A stretch of DNA of 64,000 nucleotides from Punica granatum. Its lineage: Eukaryota; Streptophyta; Magnoliopsida; Myrtales; Lythraceae. The DNA lies in assembly GCF_007655135.1 (NCBI RefSeq), contig NC_045130.1:15004001-15068000 (forward strand), in the 5' to 3' direction. The notes beneath the pieces are model-generated. The model was not told the DNA's origin, made no database searches, and saw nothing but the letters and a program-made list of their open reading frames with translations. Positions 1 to 12,620 of the stretch are shown here, piece after piece (position 1 is the first letter of the stretch; each line of letters starts with the position of its first letter). The translations under genes were made by a program, and so were the position numbers.

Positions 1-1432
1 GACAACCGAACCGCACAGGAGAGAACGGAAAGCAGAGAACGGCGAAACTCAGGGGAGAGATAATTAATGATCGTATTTATACTTAAGTAAGCAACCCACC
101 AATGGCTGGCTTCCCTGACTCTAGAGTGAAATCGAAGCCACTTATCCTGCGAAACGACGGATTGGAGCGAGAAACTAGCACGGCATTGCCAAAAAACCAC
201 CTCCTTCAGCTTCACAGAAGTAGGGGAGACGGAGGAACGAACAGCGAAATCTATGCAAACAGAAAACGAAATGTAATTTAGGAAGCTATAAAAACGGAAC
301 TGAACCAATAGTAAATAACATATAATACGGACTTTGCAGAAAATATTTAGTAATATCAGTACTTCCTACAAACGATCTTTGACCAACTTAAAAAAACGTG
401 GACCCAGAAAATCCGATCTTACACCACCAGCAAACCATGCATCACAAGCTGAGCAATAACTGCACCTCCGACTTATTACCCCATAGCAGCTAAAACTCAT
501 GAAGAAAACTTAAGGCCAATTCGAGTGGTTAGACAAACATCTTATACAAGACATACATTCACAGTAAGTCCCGGTGAAAGATGCGGGCAAGAAATACTCC
601 ATCAATATCGACTTTCATTCATAGTTATCTCAATAACAACAAATCAAGAACACGATGTTCTTAACCTCCAACTATTAGCATACGTGGTCTAATGATCCTC
701 CCTCAACTGTATAACTTAGAGAGGTCGTAGGTTTCAGAAACCACTTCATGTGGAGGAGTCGCAATTAATGAAATACCTTCCATTATACATATATATATAT
801 ATATATGTATGTATGGATATATACAGTCTCAGTTAATGGTTCACTTTCGCACATCAGCTGAGATCTCTGCTTCCTCAAAGCGTCTTCTTTGCGGAAGTGA
901 GAACCAGAATATATCAGGAACGTCCTCGGAGACGCAGATCTACGCTTTTATCAGAGCTCCTTTGTTCATCTCTTGTGAATTCATACTCACCCTGAAAGCC
1001 ACTACTTTCCCAAAGAATTTGTAATGATCCATAACGTTGCATTTTATACCAAAAAAAGGGGAGGGAGTAAAAAAATGAAAGAAAAAAAGAAAAACAAAGT
1101 CAGAATCTTAGCCTCCATAGATGCGGAAAATTAATCCTAAAGATCAAGGTTTCCCTCAATCTCCATAGCACAAGCAAAATATACCGTAGGCTTCAATTCG
1201 TAGAACCCTCAAGCTTAAATTAGCAACAGCTGAAGAAAAAAAAATTACTGCACATAACCACCGTACGGCCATGACCATAAAGCTAAAGCAAGAATTCAAG
1301 GAAGCTGCTGCGGAAAAAAATAACAGAGATTTCGTATCAGCTCAGCTGAAAGACGTGACTGAGGAGCGAAGCGAAACGATCGGAGAAGCCCAAACGTGAT
1401 TCCACGAAACTTCGTGAAAATCACAGCCTCAC

Positions 1433-1860
1433 CTGGGAACTGTGGAGGGAATCTGAAGCTGATTCTTCTTCATTGCGAGCTCGGAGACTCTCAGCAGCCG
1501 AATTCTCCATTGGCTAGCCGGTTCGAAGAGGCAAAAGCTCCGACCGGAGAAGGAATCTTGGAAGGTTTCTGCAGCTCTGAGCTTCAGAGCTTCACTGTGA
1601 CTGAGCAGTGAAAATGGTGGGCTCACTTCCCGTTTGAACTTCACGTTGCAGAGAGAGAGAAGTTTAGAGATGAGTCTAGAGAGATTCGGATACAAGAGAT
1701 GAGGCAAAATCTCACAGGTAAAGAGAGATTCAAGGAGAGTCGGAGCCGGAGAGTCGGAGACGAAAGGCGAGCGACGGACGGACGGAGAGGAACTGCAGGG
1801 AGAGGGAGTACAGAGTCGATTTAGGGTTGAAGAGGCTGAGACGAAAAGCTGAGCTAAGAC
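1433..1860 (-). other. possible 5' leader exon of an unseen minus-strand gene
   Basis: Read on the minus strand this stretch is pyrimidine-rich (repeated CTCTC and TCTCC) like a plant 5' leader. It ends at 1433 in a good donor, CAG followed by GTGAGG. A frame is open across the last 90 codons, but no family is recognised in it and no matching downstream exon could be proved between 1 and 1430. It could be a leader exon whose coding part lies left of the window, or chance. The whole stretch 1-1909 otherwise shows no gene that I can support. Confidence 0.25.
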
Positions 1861-1914
1861 CTTGTTCCTTCATGTCTTCCCGATCCAACTGATACTGAGG
1901 TAACTTTACCTTCT

Positions 1915-2134
1915 TCTTTTTTTTTTTTTAAGTAATTACCATCCGGTTCCGGATTCCGGATCTGGTTCCGGTTTTGGATACCCATAGGCTGGAACCGGAA
2001 CCGGAACCGAATTTCACCGATTCTTTATTTTTGATATCCGGATCCTATCCTATTTTCAATACGAACTACCCGGACCCTATCCTATCGGGTAGGTTCTGAC
2101 CGGTTCCGAGTATACTCGGTATCCATGCACACCC
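1915..2134. repeat. CCGGTTCCGG-rich repeat, probable DNA-transposon end
   Basis: Repeated GGTTCCGG and GGAACCGG words and CCCTATCC words fill about 220 bp and stop at ...GTGCACACCCTAG-like sequence near 2134. On the other strand this reads TAGGGTGTGCATGG, a start typical of hAT-type plant elements. No partner end was found, so the element class is an inference. Confidence 0.4.
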
Positions 2135-2831
2135 TAGTGCGTACCATAGAGGATAGTACACTAAGGGGTAGCCTCCAATGGATTTGTGCAGCAACGTGAG
2201 ATTGACTCTGCAACAATTTTACTATGCAACGAACGGCAAACATACTCACCCACCCGCACTATCTTTGAAGGTTACGATTGGCTTCACTTACATTTATTTG
2301 AAATGTGTCAATTTGTTGATAACATCACTATAATTTAGAATCACCTGATAATTTTCATAACAAGTCAATTTACATTTATGGCATTATGAACTTCAATTGG
2401 GGGAAATTAAAAAAAAAAAGTTAATTAGTCAGCCAGCCAACCCTATCATTTTGAGGGAAAAAAAAAACAATCGGAAATAAGATTCTGACAATCTTCATTT
2501 TTCTTTGTTTTTTTTTTTGGTCGATATTAATAGAACTTCATATACATCTACAATAAAATAATTCATATGTCCTCACCCTTCAGAGAGTTGCCAAAAGAAG
2601 TTTGTTTTTTTCCCCCCTTAAAGGACAACCCTGTTTATGCTACGGACAGCTGTTTTTCTAAAGAATATTTCTCCCACTCTCCAGTGGCATTTGATAATTA
2701 TATAATATAATATTTGTTATGTCTATGCATGGACCAATATTTGAACCTAAAGCATCAAATCAAAGGAGCTTTTCCTCACACATGCATCACCAAAAGCACC
2801 ATTACATAGCACAACTTCCTCGGATAATAAT
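2135..2831. other. AT-rich spacer upstream of the FMO pseudogene
   Basis: No open frame, RNA gene or inverted repeat stands out. The last 100 bp before 2832 would have been the promoter and leader of the monooxygenase gene. Confidence 0.5.
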
Positions 2832-5517
2832 ATGGAGGACATCAGTGAGAAGAACAAGAAGGTTGGAGTCATCAGGCTGGACATAAGTGGCCTGCTAGCG
2901 TGCGAGTATGCTCTCTCGAAGGGCTATACTCCTCTCGTGTTCAAGTCCCAGAGCACAATCGGTGGCGTTTGGACCCCGCCCCTGGAGACCACACCGCTTC
3001 AGACGCCCAGTGAGCTGTTCTGGTTCTCGGATTTCCCCTGGCCCACTGAGGTCACTGAGGTCTTCCCGAACAAAGACCAGGTCATGAGCTACATCCAGTC
3101 CTACGCGGACATTTCGGGCTCATAAAGCACGTGCAGTTCAACTCCAAGGTTGTGGCGATTGAGTATAGAACTGCTGCTGCAGGAGGAGAGGAGGAGAGGG
3201 AAGGATGGCAATATTGGGGTGGCAGGGGGTGAGGCTTTTAGCCCTTCAGGCAAGTGGGAACTCATTGCGGAGGACACCGTCAATCACTCGACTAAGGTAC
3301 TCCGCGACAACCCAAAGTGATACAACATTTAACGTGTTGATTAATGACTCGGTATTAAGGAAGTATGGACACATTTTGTCGCACCTAACTGATTGTTGCA
3401 GTTACATCTCGAGCAAACACATGATTGCATGGAAATAAGGACTGATTTAATGAAGAAAAACTAGAAAAATCCGTGGAAAATAATTTATTTTATTCTATAA
3501 TACAAATTACTGCAAGAGGGTTGATGGTATGTTCATATATGAAAAAAATATGGTATGAAATAAATTAATTTTATTATATTCTTACTTTTGGTATTTTTAG
3601 AAATAAATTGACAAAATAGAGAAATTACAAGTAGTTGAAGTGGACTTCGTGATCCTTGCAATCGGGAGGTTCAGTGATGTACCAAATTTCCCAGAATTCC
3701 CCCTCGAGAAGGGCCCGGAGGCTTTCGATGGAGAGGTGGTCCATGCGATGGACTACAGAACCACCGCTGCATTCGTCAAGGACCGTCTGATCACGTCGTG
3801 GGACTCCAGGAGTCAGTAATTGACATTGCCATGGAGTGTGCAGCCACCGATGGTTATATTTCCTCCACGATTTTCTTTATATTCTTTTTCGATTACGAAA
3901 TAAGATCCATGAACTCATAGGGAAAGAAAACTAACTAGGTACAAGAAGTTCCATTAGTAAAAATCGAATATCAACCTAATGATCAAATCCAGGGAGATAA
4001 TTTTAATTGTTGAATCTCCTATATGTAAGTATACTCTGACCTTTTTTCAGATAATTCCGTAATTGCCCCCAAGTTAAGGTTAACTTCGTGCACGTAGCTG
4101 AAACAATGACGTTTTACTTTCAGGAATACGTCCAAACAATTAAAGGTCGCGTTTATACTATCATATGTTCAATTGATTATGAGAAGTGATAAGCGAGGTG
4201 GTTTGATGTGCAGGTGCAGCACGCCCATGCACGGTGGTATACAGAAGAGAGCATTGGACCGTGCCGGATTACCATGGGGAGTGCCCTTTGTTGAAGAAGA
4301 GGGTCGGAGAGTTGATCAGAAAGTGTAGTCAGAGGCGTGAAGATCACTTTTCTTGATGTGATTATCGCCCCCACTACGAAGAGTTTGTCACGGGAACCTT
4401 GATTGCAATATCATCTCTAGGATACAACATGACTACTAAGATCTCCGTATGGCAAGAACGAAGATCTCTCCTTGCGACTTCTCTAAAGAGTACCGGGGAA
4501 AGAAGAATAGAGAGGATGAAGGGAGAAAATGTGTTTAATGTTGTGCTGTTATGTCTATTCATTTCTCAAAAGTTTATTTATAATAGGGGTGATCATGTTC
4601 TTTCGAACAACCATGTTCTTGCAACCAACGTTCACAACTTTTAAATGGTAACTACCGCCGTGCTACAACATCGGTTTCAATGCTACAACACCCACTGAAC
4701 TGAAATATGGTAACCGCCGCCATGCTATAACATCGATTTCGGTGCTGCCGCGCCGACTAAATTGAAAATCAATAGCAACTTTGATGTTGTAGCACTGGAA
4801 CTATAGTGCTACGACACCAAGTCATCAATCAATTGCGCATTAAATTTTGATCGATTATTATTATTTTCATACAAACTCCAATTCGTAGCCCGTTCGAAGC
4901 ATTGGACTCCTGACTCGAAGTACTTTTCATTGAGAATTAATTTCACATATTTCCTCTAATCACTCCATACATGTTTCCTCTCACAAGTCACAATCTACCT
5001 TTATAAATTTACAACACCCTTAACTCTACTATATCTCAATCGTTTCTCCGAGCTTCTACTTCACAAGCTGGGTTAAGGGCTCCTCAGCAGTCTTTTAGCA
5101 ACCTTAATTTCTCCCGTGGTATGATCTTTCTAGCTCGAACTAATAAGATCTAGACCTTGAGACATTATTAGCAAAGTTCAAGTCTAATTGAAGGAAAAAT
5201 GAGCAAAAGTGGAAATTTGTCCTCTTTTTTATCCTTTTTTGCATTTCCCTATCACAAGCAATATATGTCGTTTGATAGTTATTTCTGATGCATGCTGTTG
5301 TTTTTCTTCCGACTACGACAGAGATGGGCCATCTCCAAGTTTGTGGAGAGCTCCATAAGATGGAAGCCTCCCCTGGCGAAATTCAGGATGGTGCTGGAGC
5401 ACAGCTTCCACCAGCAGATGAGCTCTGCAAGGACATGGGATGGAACCCCAGAAGGAAGAAGGGGTTCTTTGCCCAGCTGTTTGAGCCCTATGGTCACATG
5501 GACTATACCTCCCCCTG
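2832..5517 (+). pseudogene. flavin-containing monooxygenase (FMO1-like) pseudogene
   Basis: Fragments of one plant FMO follow each other in order. 2832-3112 encodes the N-terminus, with SKGYTPLVF, IGGVW and FSDFPWP blocks. 3112-3295 continues (KHVQFNSKVVAIEY, then KWELIAEDTVNHSTKV). 3636-3840 holds the central part ([26 protein letters not shown]). 4195-4340 holds a HWTVPDY block and 5300-5517 the C-terminal part (ISKFVES, then [20 protein letters not shown]). It is dead on several counts: the FAD-binding GxGxxG is replaced by RLDISG, there are frameshifts near 3112, 3229, 3790 and 5440, stops occur, and the middle is short. Intact FMOs are about 500 residues and oxygenate small N- or S-containing substrates using FAD and NADPH. 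The Arabidopsis FMO1 group acts in immunity. The subgroup is uncertain. Confidence 0.85.
4644..4766 (+). repeat. two tandem ~63-bp units inside the FMO pseudogene
   Basis: Units beginning ATGGTAACTACCGCC (4644) and ATGGTAACCGCCGCC (about 4707) are diverged copies; both carry CATGCTA/GTGCTA and ACTGAA/AAATTGAA words. They lie in the gap between the central and C-terminal FMO blocks, so they are inserted or expanded intron sequence. Confidence 0.5.
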
Positions 5518-5882
5518 AATTTGTCAAAAATATAAATATACCGGTCTAATGATCCAGAAGTGGAGGAACCATCGCACCAGATCCTTGCAGATGTTGCTTC
5601 CGAGAAGAGCATTCTTACCTTCTTTCCGTCACATCTTTCCTTTGTTCTGAATCAAGATAGAAATTGGACAGCAAATAAATCATAACCATGATCGGTTCAT
5701 GTGCGTGCAATGCAATCTGATGTCTCTCAGCATGTTGATCCAACTCAATGTCGCTAATCATATCTTATAGTTATTGTTTCTACTCAAGCATTCAAATGAA
5801 TCAGATAAAACATGTGAGCGTGTCCGAGTAAATGAACATACAGCTACAAGGGGAGACTTCCAAAAAGAAAGCAAAAACATCT

Positions 5883-8282
5883 TCAGTGAAAGTGGAAGAG
5901 AATTTGCAGGATCAAAATCGAGACCAGCACGGAGTTCCAACTGAATACTTGCAATCCAATCTTTGCAGCGTCGTCACTGAGAGCTGTTTATCAACAAAGA
6001 AACGACAATGATGCCATTAAAATTAACTAATTTTAAGAGATGCAGGTAACTTGGTTGAGAGTCGAAGTTGAAGGTTCTGTCTGGGAAATACCTGCACAGG
6101 TGGAATCTGTGGAAGTAGTGGTCAGTATTGTTTGGTTCGTGTACCCAGCATAAGTGCAGATTGTATTACAACCAGTTGATGTCGTGTTTCCAATGTACAA
6201 CTGCGTGCCCCCGCATTGCATTGAGGGGCAGACCGACCAGCTCAATGGTCTGATGCCAGAGGGCTGACATTGTAACCTGCAGGCAGTGAAAACATGAGGA
6301 ACCAGACTCAGATTCCCGGGATTAGGAAGAGACTAACCAATATCCGATTAAATAAAGTAAGTTTCCCAAAATAAGTCACTGACATCCAGTTATTGACCGA
6401 ATTGCAGCTGCACTTGACACAGTTGTTGGCAGTGAAGGTGTAACTGCCGTTGGGGACAAGCAGGGAAGAATCGAGAGAGTCGTTCCTTATTGTGGATGAA
6501 CAAGCTGCAGTTGGACATCAAAGCAGTATCAGTTACATCATGGCAGGAACACTCACCTAAAATTATCGAAATATCAGCTAATGGAAAACAATTGAAGAGG
6601 AATGTATGTAACATATCAACTTCATTCAAACATGGACAGAACCAGTACAATCTTCCTCATATGGAAGAAAAAGCTGCTATTAAAGGTGCAGTTTCCGGGA
6701 TGTATTGAACCTAATAAGCTTCTACAGGTGTTCAAGTGTGTAATGTACCTACTCGGGTATGTACCTAATAAGTGCTACAGTTATAAGGTTACTGCACTGG
6801 AAAACGCAGTTTACGAATTCGAACTGTCCGAACTAACCATATGTGATGAGAAAATGCATATGACAACGATCTTGACAAGACATGTCAAGGGTGTCCATGG
6901 AAAAGTGTGCCAACCAATCTCAGTAACCTCAATAAAATGAAGGGCGCCACAGCAAATTCTCACTTATCTATCCTAACATGGAGTGATTCCCGCAAAGTGA
7001 CTAATATATGAAAATGCCACTTTGGGTGGGACAATGCCTAAAGAAAAGCAACAAAGACAAAAGGCCAAATTGCAAGAAAGTTTAATTAAAGCCATCGAAA
7101 CGAACATAAAGAGAGTCCAAAAGTGCATCAGACGAAAGAAAAGCACCTTTCAGTGGAATATCGAGAACTTGGCCCGCCTTCAGGTCCTTGGCATTGGCAA
7201 TCCCATTGATCGCCATGACCGTGTCCTGCGATACGTTGAACTGCTCAGAGATGGTGGAGATCGAGCTCCCTGAAGCCACCACGTGACCATAGTGAACCAC
7301 CCGACTGCCAGCTACGTCATCACAGCTACAGGGAAGCGGGATCCACAGCCTCTGCCCCGCCTTGATTAGGTCCGGGTTGCTTATGTTGTTTGCTAGTTGT
7401 ATGTCCGTGGATGTAACCTATCATCACAATACATCAGAACGTTGAGAGAACTCGCGTTATTCAAAGTTACACAATGGTGCCAAGCTGAGACTAATTTAAT
7501 GTATTCTTCATGATACCCGAATTTGACCGTGTAGAACTTCCTAGACCGTAACCGATCGGACTATTTCACAATACCCATGTATACTGATATGCGAGACTAG
7601 CTCAACCGGACCATCTGCTGGGTCCAAGACCATTGGATGGGGGACAGCCCACCCCCAGGCTGAACGGCCCCCATTGACGACCGAGGCCCCGGGACGGTCC
7701 AGCCCCAGGACTGAACCAAATTCATTTAACTAAAATTCAATAAATAAAGTGTAACATATTTGATGGACAATAATTATAACAGTGAATAAACTACCGAAAT
7801 CTAACTCAAATAAAAGGAAATAATGAATGGAAAATTGAAAAATTCAAATAAATCATTTGAGAATCTTTAGCAAATTCGGAGGGAATAACGTGAGAAAGTA
7901 CGAGGTTGGAGAAGACGGCCGTGGCGATTTGGGACAGAGAGTTGCCGCTGCGGACTTTGTACTGGGGCAGCTTGTACGAGACGCCCGTGCCATTGGAGCC
8001 GCAGGAGCAGTTGAAGGGGATCCTTACGGTCTGGCCGGCGGCTACGGTGGTGTTGGCAGGGCTGGACGGGGGGAGGCCGTTGGCGCCGAGGAGGGAGCGG
8101 AGGTGCTTGATGGCGAAGCGCTTCTGGAGGACGGAGAAGGTGGTGGCGTTGGCGGGGGCGTACCCGACCAGGGCCTGGCACTTGGCCCCCTTGGAGGTGC
8201 AGGTGAAGCCCAGCGGCACTGACGTGGGCACGAGAGCACCGAGGATGAGTAGGAACAGCAGCAGCTGATAGAAACCACCCAT
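5883..8282 (-). CDS. LYM2: LysM-domain GPI-anchored protein, LYM2/CEBiP type (chitin perception)
   Basis: Five exons: 8282-7902, 7417-7147, 6504-6384, 6276-6092 and 5983-5883. All introns are GT-AG and the phases close on 352 aa (Arabidopsis LYM2 is about 350). Residues 1-26 form a signal peptide (LLLFLLILG core). A cysteine-rich N-terminal part follows (TCTSKGAKCQALVGY), then LysM repeats at about 108-155 and 168-216 separated by CxC motifs (C92/C94, C157/C159, C249/C251). A further cysteine-rich part follows, ending in a hydrophobic tail of about 20 residues (VLVSILILQILF) that fits a GPI-anchor signal. Family knowledge: such proteins sit on the outer plasma membrane or at plasmodesmata and bind chitin fragments, working with LysM receptor kinases. 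The start was chosen because the signal peptide begins there; an in-frame ATG 213 nt upstream would add an unrelated leader. The symbol rests on overall similarity, not a tree. Confidence 0.92.
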
Positions 8283-8408
8283 TCCCTCTGCCTCTGTCTG
8301 TGTTGGAAGTTGGAACTGGAGTTCTCGGTGAAGCTCAGTGAGGCTGCGCTTAAGAAAAGCAGGGCCTTTGGAATGTGAATGAGAAAGCCTATGAAAATGA
8401 GAATATGG

Positions 8409-8441
<33 letters not shown>
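8409..8441. repeat. (TA)n(GA)n microsatellite in the LYM2 5' leader region
   Basis: Nine TA units run directly into a GA run, about 130 bp upstream of the LYM2 start codon on the minus strand. GA/CT tracts are common in plant leaders; length variation between individuals is likely. Confidence 0.8.
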
Positions 8442-8807
8442 TTCTCTGCTTTTTCTTGGAGAGGGTGCAGTGGGAAATGGAGAACAGCTGAGCAAAGCAG
8501 CAGAGAGTGAGAGAGAGGGTTCTAGGAACAGTTCTTTGTTTGGATTTTCTTTTTCTGGGTGAGATGGCAGCGAGCCCCCGATTTATTGGTCCAAACGAAT
8601 TCATGGTTGGATTTTCTTTGGAAATGAGCATTCATAGAAAATCAGTTTCTGTCAGTATTACTCTTTTAACAGGCAATACTGGAAAGTCCTAAGCCCCTGT
8701 AAGAAAAAACATCGTATGCGACATTTACAGGACCCATCAAGAGCCATTCTCTGTTTCACGTTGTATAAGAAACATTGCATGTGGCATTTACATTGGGACG
8801 TTCATCC

Positions 8808-11800
8808 CTATTTCGCATCCACCTCCAGAGTCTGCAGCATCGCAGCCGCATAGCTTTGCTGCCTGTGACGTGAAAAAGGAAACGATCACTTTGATGCTGA
8901 ACACGATATAAGAATTCAACGCTCCGTTTGTTTTCAAAGTCGTGATTTAAGATTTTAAAATTAACTTTAACTCAAAAGACTACACAATAAAACACACATT
9001 TCAAAAGTCAAATTGGCGGGCCCCATATATTATTAAAATACAATCCCATTATAATTAATTATCTATACCTTCCATTCATTTCATATTTCAAAAGTCAAAC
9101 TGGTGGGCCCCATATATTTTTGTCTTCTTCTACAATCACAATCACAATCACAAATTCGTGACTTTAACTCCGAAAACAAACGCATTGCAAATGTCTTTCG
9201 CATACAATATACAAAAAGGAACCGGGGAACCGGAAGCATGAGAAATGGGTGCGAGATAGATCAAACTCTGTATGGGTTTGAGACAGTCCAAGCTCAAGTG
9301 GCATTATTGATAAATCGATGGTATCTGGTAGAGATGGGAATGATCATGACTTACTTTTCCTCCATCTGCTTCGGGCTTGGGCGGGAGTACTTCAAGTATC
9401 CATCCCACGGGACCTTCTTAAGGCCTGCTCGTTTGGATATGGCATCCCTGACCCTACAGGAAAAAAATACAACTCTTTTCCAGTACTGATAGATTGAGTA
9501 ATTTAAGCATATGATTTCTCAAAGGCATCTTTCGGTTAAATACTGTGATTTAGGAGCTGATCGGTTACCTCTCTGCAAACTCGATGGGGGTCTCCCCGGG
9601 CCTAATAGTTTGAGGTTCCAAGTACCAGACATTACAGACAACAGCCCACGAAGTCATGAGCTGCAACAGATGCTTTGTGAAGGATTGCCTGCAACCAGAG
9701 CCAACATCAGATTAGCCCCGAAATGGGAACTCATGCCTTCTGGTTCTGGAAGCCCAGAAAATGCAAAGTTGATCATCGACGAACTTGAGTTCTCTCCCCA
9801 CTATGCGTCATAGATGGAGAAGTTCAAAAGAGCAATTGACAGAGTTCTCAATTTCCAGGACATAGTAATGACCTTCTAAACTACTGCATTCATTCAACTC
9901 ACAGCTCTAATAGTCATAAAATTCATGCACGCAGAAATTCGATCAACTTGGATTGAGTATATAAGCATTTATTTAAGTTCTTGCAATTCATAAGCTACTT
10001 ACTTCCTGCTGTTCCAGAATGCGTCCACGAAAATCTTGTTGTACTTGATTGCAACAGGGCAAACAGTGCATCCGAGTTCAAAAGCACCCTTCATATCATC
10101 AAGGAAGTTGTAGATCAAGTGAATTTTGATGCCATTAACTAATTCATGAACCACTAAGTATAATGCAGTTGCAAAGCGGATTATATTATGGATAGAAGAA
10201 GAAGAAGAAGAAAAACAGAAATGATTGTACTTAGAAGAGAATAGATACCTTTTTGAACATTACAGTGTAATTGTTGTTTACGCAAGTTCCTTCAGGAAAT
10301 ATGAGGAGAGAGTTGTTCCCGGTTCCCTCGATGTGATCCTTCAACCTGATAAGTGATTTCTCATCGGACGTCAAAAATTCTCTAACAAAGGGGAGAAAAA
10401 GTTGAAGCTCTAAAGGCTTTTCAGACTTACTTCTTCGCCACGGCCTCCCGATCCTTTGCCTCTGACCGATTAAACCAAATGCCTCCCACGCTTTCCAGGA
10501 TTATTCTTTGCACCAGTCCTACAGGTAATCCAAACATCATTACTCCTTAGTCCATATTCAGCAATCAGCAAAAGTGGCCACTAACAGATAACCAAGTTTT
10601 CAGTCCGAGCTGATGGAAATAAAATTGCAATGAAATCGTCATGCAAATTGGTCAGCCTTTACGACTCTATTTCATTCTTTATCCATTCTCTTTGATACAA
10701 AAATATCAATGAAATCTTATAGTGTTTCTAAGACGCTTACCAACCCAACCAGGATGCTTCTGCATAATTAAAGCAAAGGCAGTCATCTGTTCTAAGACAA
10801 TGAAATCTATCATCGACGTGTGATTAGCAACAAAAACCTGTCCAAACGGCAGCAAGAATTCTTAGAAGTACTCCTCTAGGAAAATGGAGTAAGCCTGTAA
10901 TATTTCACCTCTATGAAAAACAAAAAAATACTCATAATAGAGGAATACTTGTTTAGGCCGCATACTGGGACGGGGCCCATGGTATTTGATGACACCAGTC
11001 CATGATGCCACAAAGAAGCTGCACATCAGCTCCACCAGGCCTCTCTAGAGGAAAACAAGGGAGAAAAGAAAAGGCTTCAACTCGTTAGAAGAAGAACACA
11101 TAATATATGCTTGTTTTCCACGGTTTTAAAAGATAATGATTGTGCTCATGTTCGAGAAAAGGGAAACGCGTAGAGAGCCGCACATCGATTGAATGCAAAT
11201 GCACAGAACAATACTCTTTAAAACATTATACTGTTTACATTTTACATTGGCAGGTGCAGGCCTTTTAAGTGTAGACTGCAGATTGAAACAAATGATCAGG
11301 AAATTGTCAACCAATGGAACAACTATAGAACGGCCCTGCACCTCTATCTTTTTTCTCAGTGTACCATGCCCCTTGAGCAGAAAGTGCACAGGGATGAAGG
11401 ATGAGAGAAATACTATCCACCCTATTGCAAGCACTGTAGCCCTGCAAATCAAAGGAACGAATGAATTATGAAACAGATGAATGGTTTCTAGGACAGCGTA
11501 AAAGTATCCCCACAATCGTTAGCCTCGTAATAAGATTTCCAGATGCTGGAATAATAACCATTCGCTACATTATGAACAAAAGATGTCAACAAAACCTCCT
11601 CCTGGTCACGAGAGTTCGACAAGCTTGATACTGTTTTATTAACTGTAAACATATTCAGATGTGAAACACAAACCAAACATACGATGAAAGGAAATAACAT
11701 TCGGAGACTAGCTGATGGAAAATAGCGAATTTTCACCAGACTGCGGCTGTGCAAAGCCTTTAAGCAATGAAATTCAGGCACACATGAATGCTGTGATGAG

Positions 11801-12322
11801 TTCCTAACCTCAGAGGGAACAAGATAAGATATCGAACTACCACCCCAAAGCACCACAGAGGGAACAAGTAGGCGTTCCAATTCCACGGCTCCGGCGGGTT
11901 CGACTTGAAACATCGTGTAAAGGAATCCTGCGTAATTTGACGTGAAATAAAAGAGGAGCGGACCGAAGTGGTCGATCAGACAAAAGCAGATCAAGAGAAG
12001 TGATCAAGAAGAAGTAAGAAATGCAATGTAGAGATCAGTTAGATAGATAGCTTACATCAACAATTGCCCCAGCAGCCTCTGTCAGGGAAGGCGTGATGTC
12101 AAGCAAATCACGCCTGAAAAATCCCCAAAAAAAAAAAAAAGGACTTGATCAGAGAGAGAAAGATCAGAGTCGGAAAGAAAGACAGAGACCGGAGACATGC
12201 AGCTGGAGCTTGGGGGGAGGCTCGGAAACAGAGCATCCAAGGGAGAGGTGATCTTCGACTTCAGGTCGATCGGAAAAGAGCCCGGAGCTCGACGACCTGA
12301 GCTTCCCCGAGGTTCTGGCCAT
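8808..12322 (-). CDS. GPAT9: glycerol-3-phosphate acyltransferase 9 (ER GPAT)
   Basis: Twelve exons: 12322-12201, 12113-12056, 11927-11809, 11441-11342, 11044-10949, 10837-10741, 10518-10431, 10345-10249, 10088-10003, 9688-9569, 9453-9355 and 8862-8808. Phases close on 378 aa (Arabidopsis GPAT9 is 376). The enzyme acylates sn-glycerol-3-phosphate at position 1 in the ER, the first step of membrane-lipid and oil synthesis. Visible marks: RDLLDITPSLTEAAGAIVD at 42-60; hydrophobic membrane segments within about 79-124; acyltransferase motif NHTSMID at 170-176 (H171, D176); FPEGTC at 243-248; a basic, Q-rich C-terminus. The start MARTSGKL matches the family N-terminus, although a longer ORF in another frame overlaps exon 1. 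The first intron seems to use a GC donor (CAG CT then GCATGT), the only choice found that keeps frame. The last exon is only 55 nt. The gene lies head-to-tail with LYM2. Confidence 0.95.
8921..9186. mobile_element. MITE in the last intron of GPAT9
   Basis: Ends are inverted: CGTTTGTTTTC plus AAAGTCGTGA at the left, and TTCGTGACTTTAA plus GAAAACAAACG at the right. Inside, a block reading TTTCAAAAGTCAAA followed by GGGCCCCATATAT occurs twice (about 9000 and 9085). It sits wholly within the intron between exons 11 and 12, so splicing signals are untouched. The superfamily is unresolved because no clear target duplication was found. Confidence 0.7.
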
Positions 12323-12620
12323 GCCCTCTGGCGGAGAGAGGGGTTGATGTTGGGTGTAGGTGAGGGATCAGTTGCACTCTTCTTGACCAAGTCAACGCTC
12401 TGCAACAGCTCCTTCCTCTGCCATTTGAAAGAAAGAAGAGGTTTGGACGCCGGCCGATCTCCGCTGTTCTGTCTGCTCATATACTCAATTCTACTGCAGG
12501 TGACGACGCCGCCGTCGCCGTCAGAAAGACAGAACATCTTTGCCGCGTGTCTCCGTACATCAGAACATTCCGCAGACATTTCCCCATTTTTTCGAGCTTT
12601 TAAGATTTATTTTTGAAATT
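12323..12620 (-). other. GPAT9 upstream leader/promoter region
   Basis: This is GC-richer than the DNA to its right and lies directly upstream of the chosen ATG. A 165-codon minus-strand frame runs through it, but it does not resemble the family and is read as leader. No certain TATA box was seen. Confidence 0.4.

Noticed and set aside
7857..8268. Two plus-strand ORFs of about 120 codons
   Set aside because: Antisense shadows of the GC-rich first exon of the LYM2-type gene.
12082..12579. 165-codon minus-strand ORF overlapping GPAT9 exon 1
   Set aside because: Its frame differs from the family N-terminus and does not join RDLLDIT correctly; the MARTSGKL frame does.
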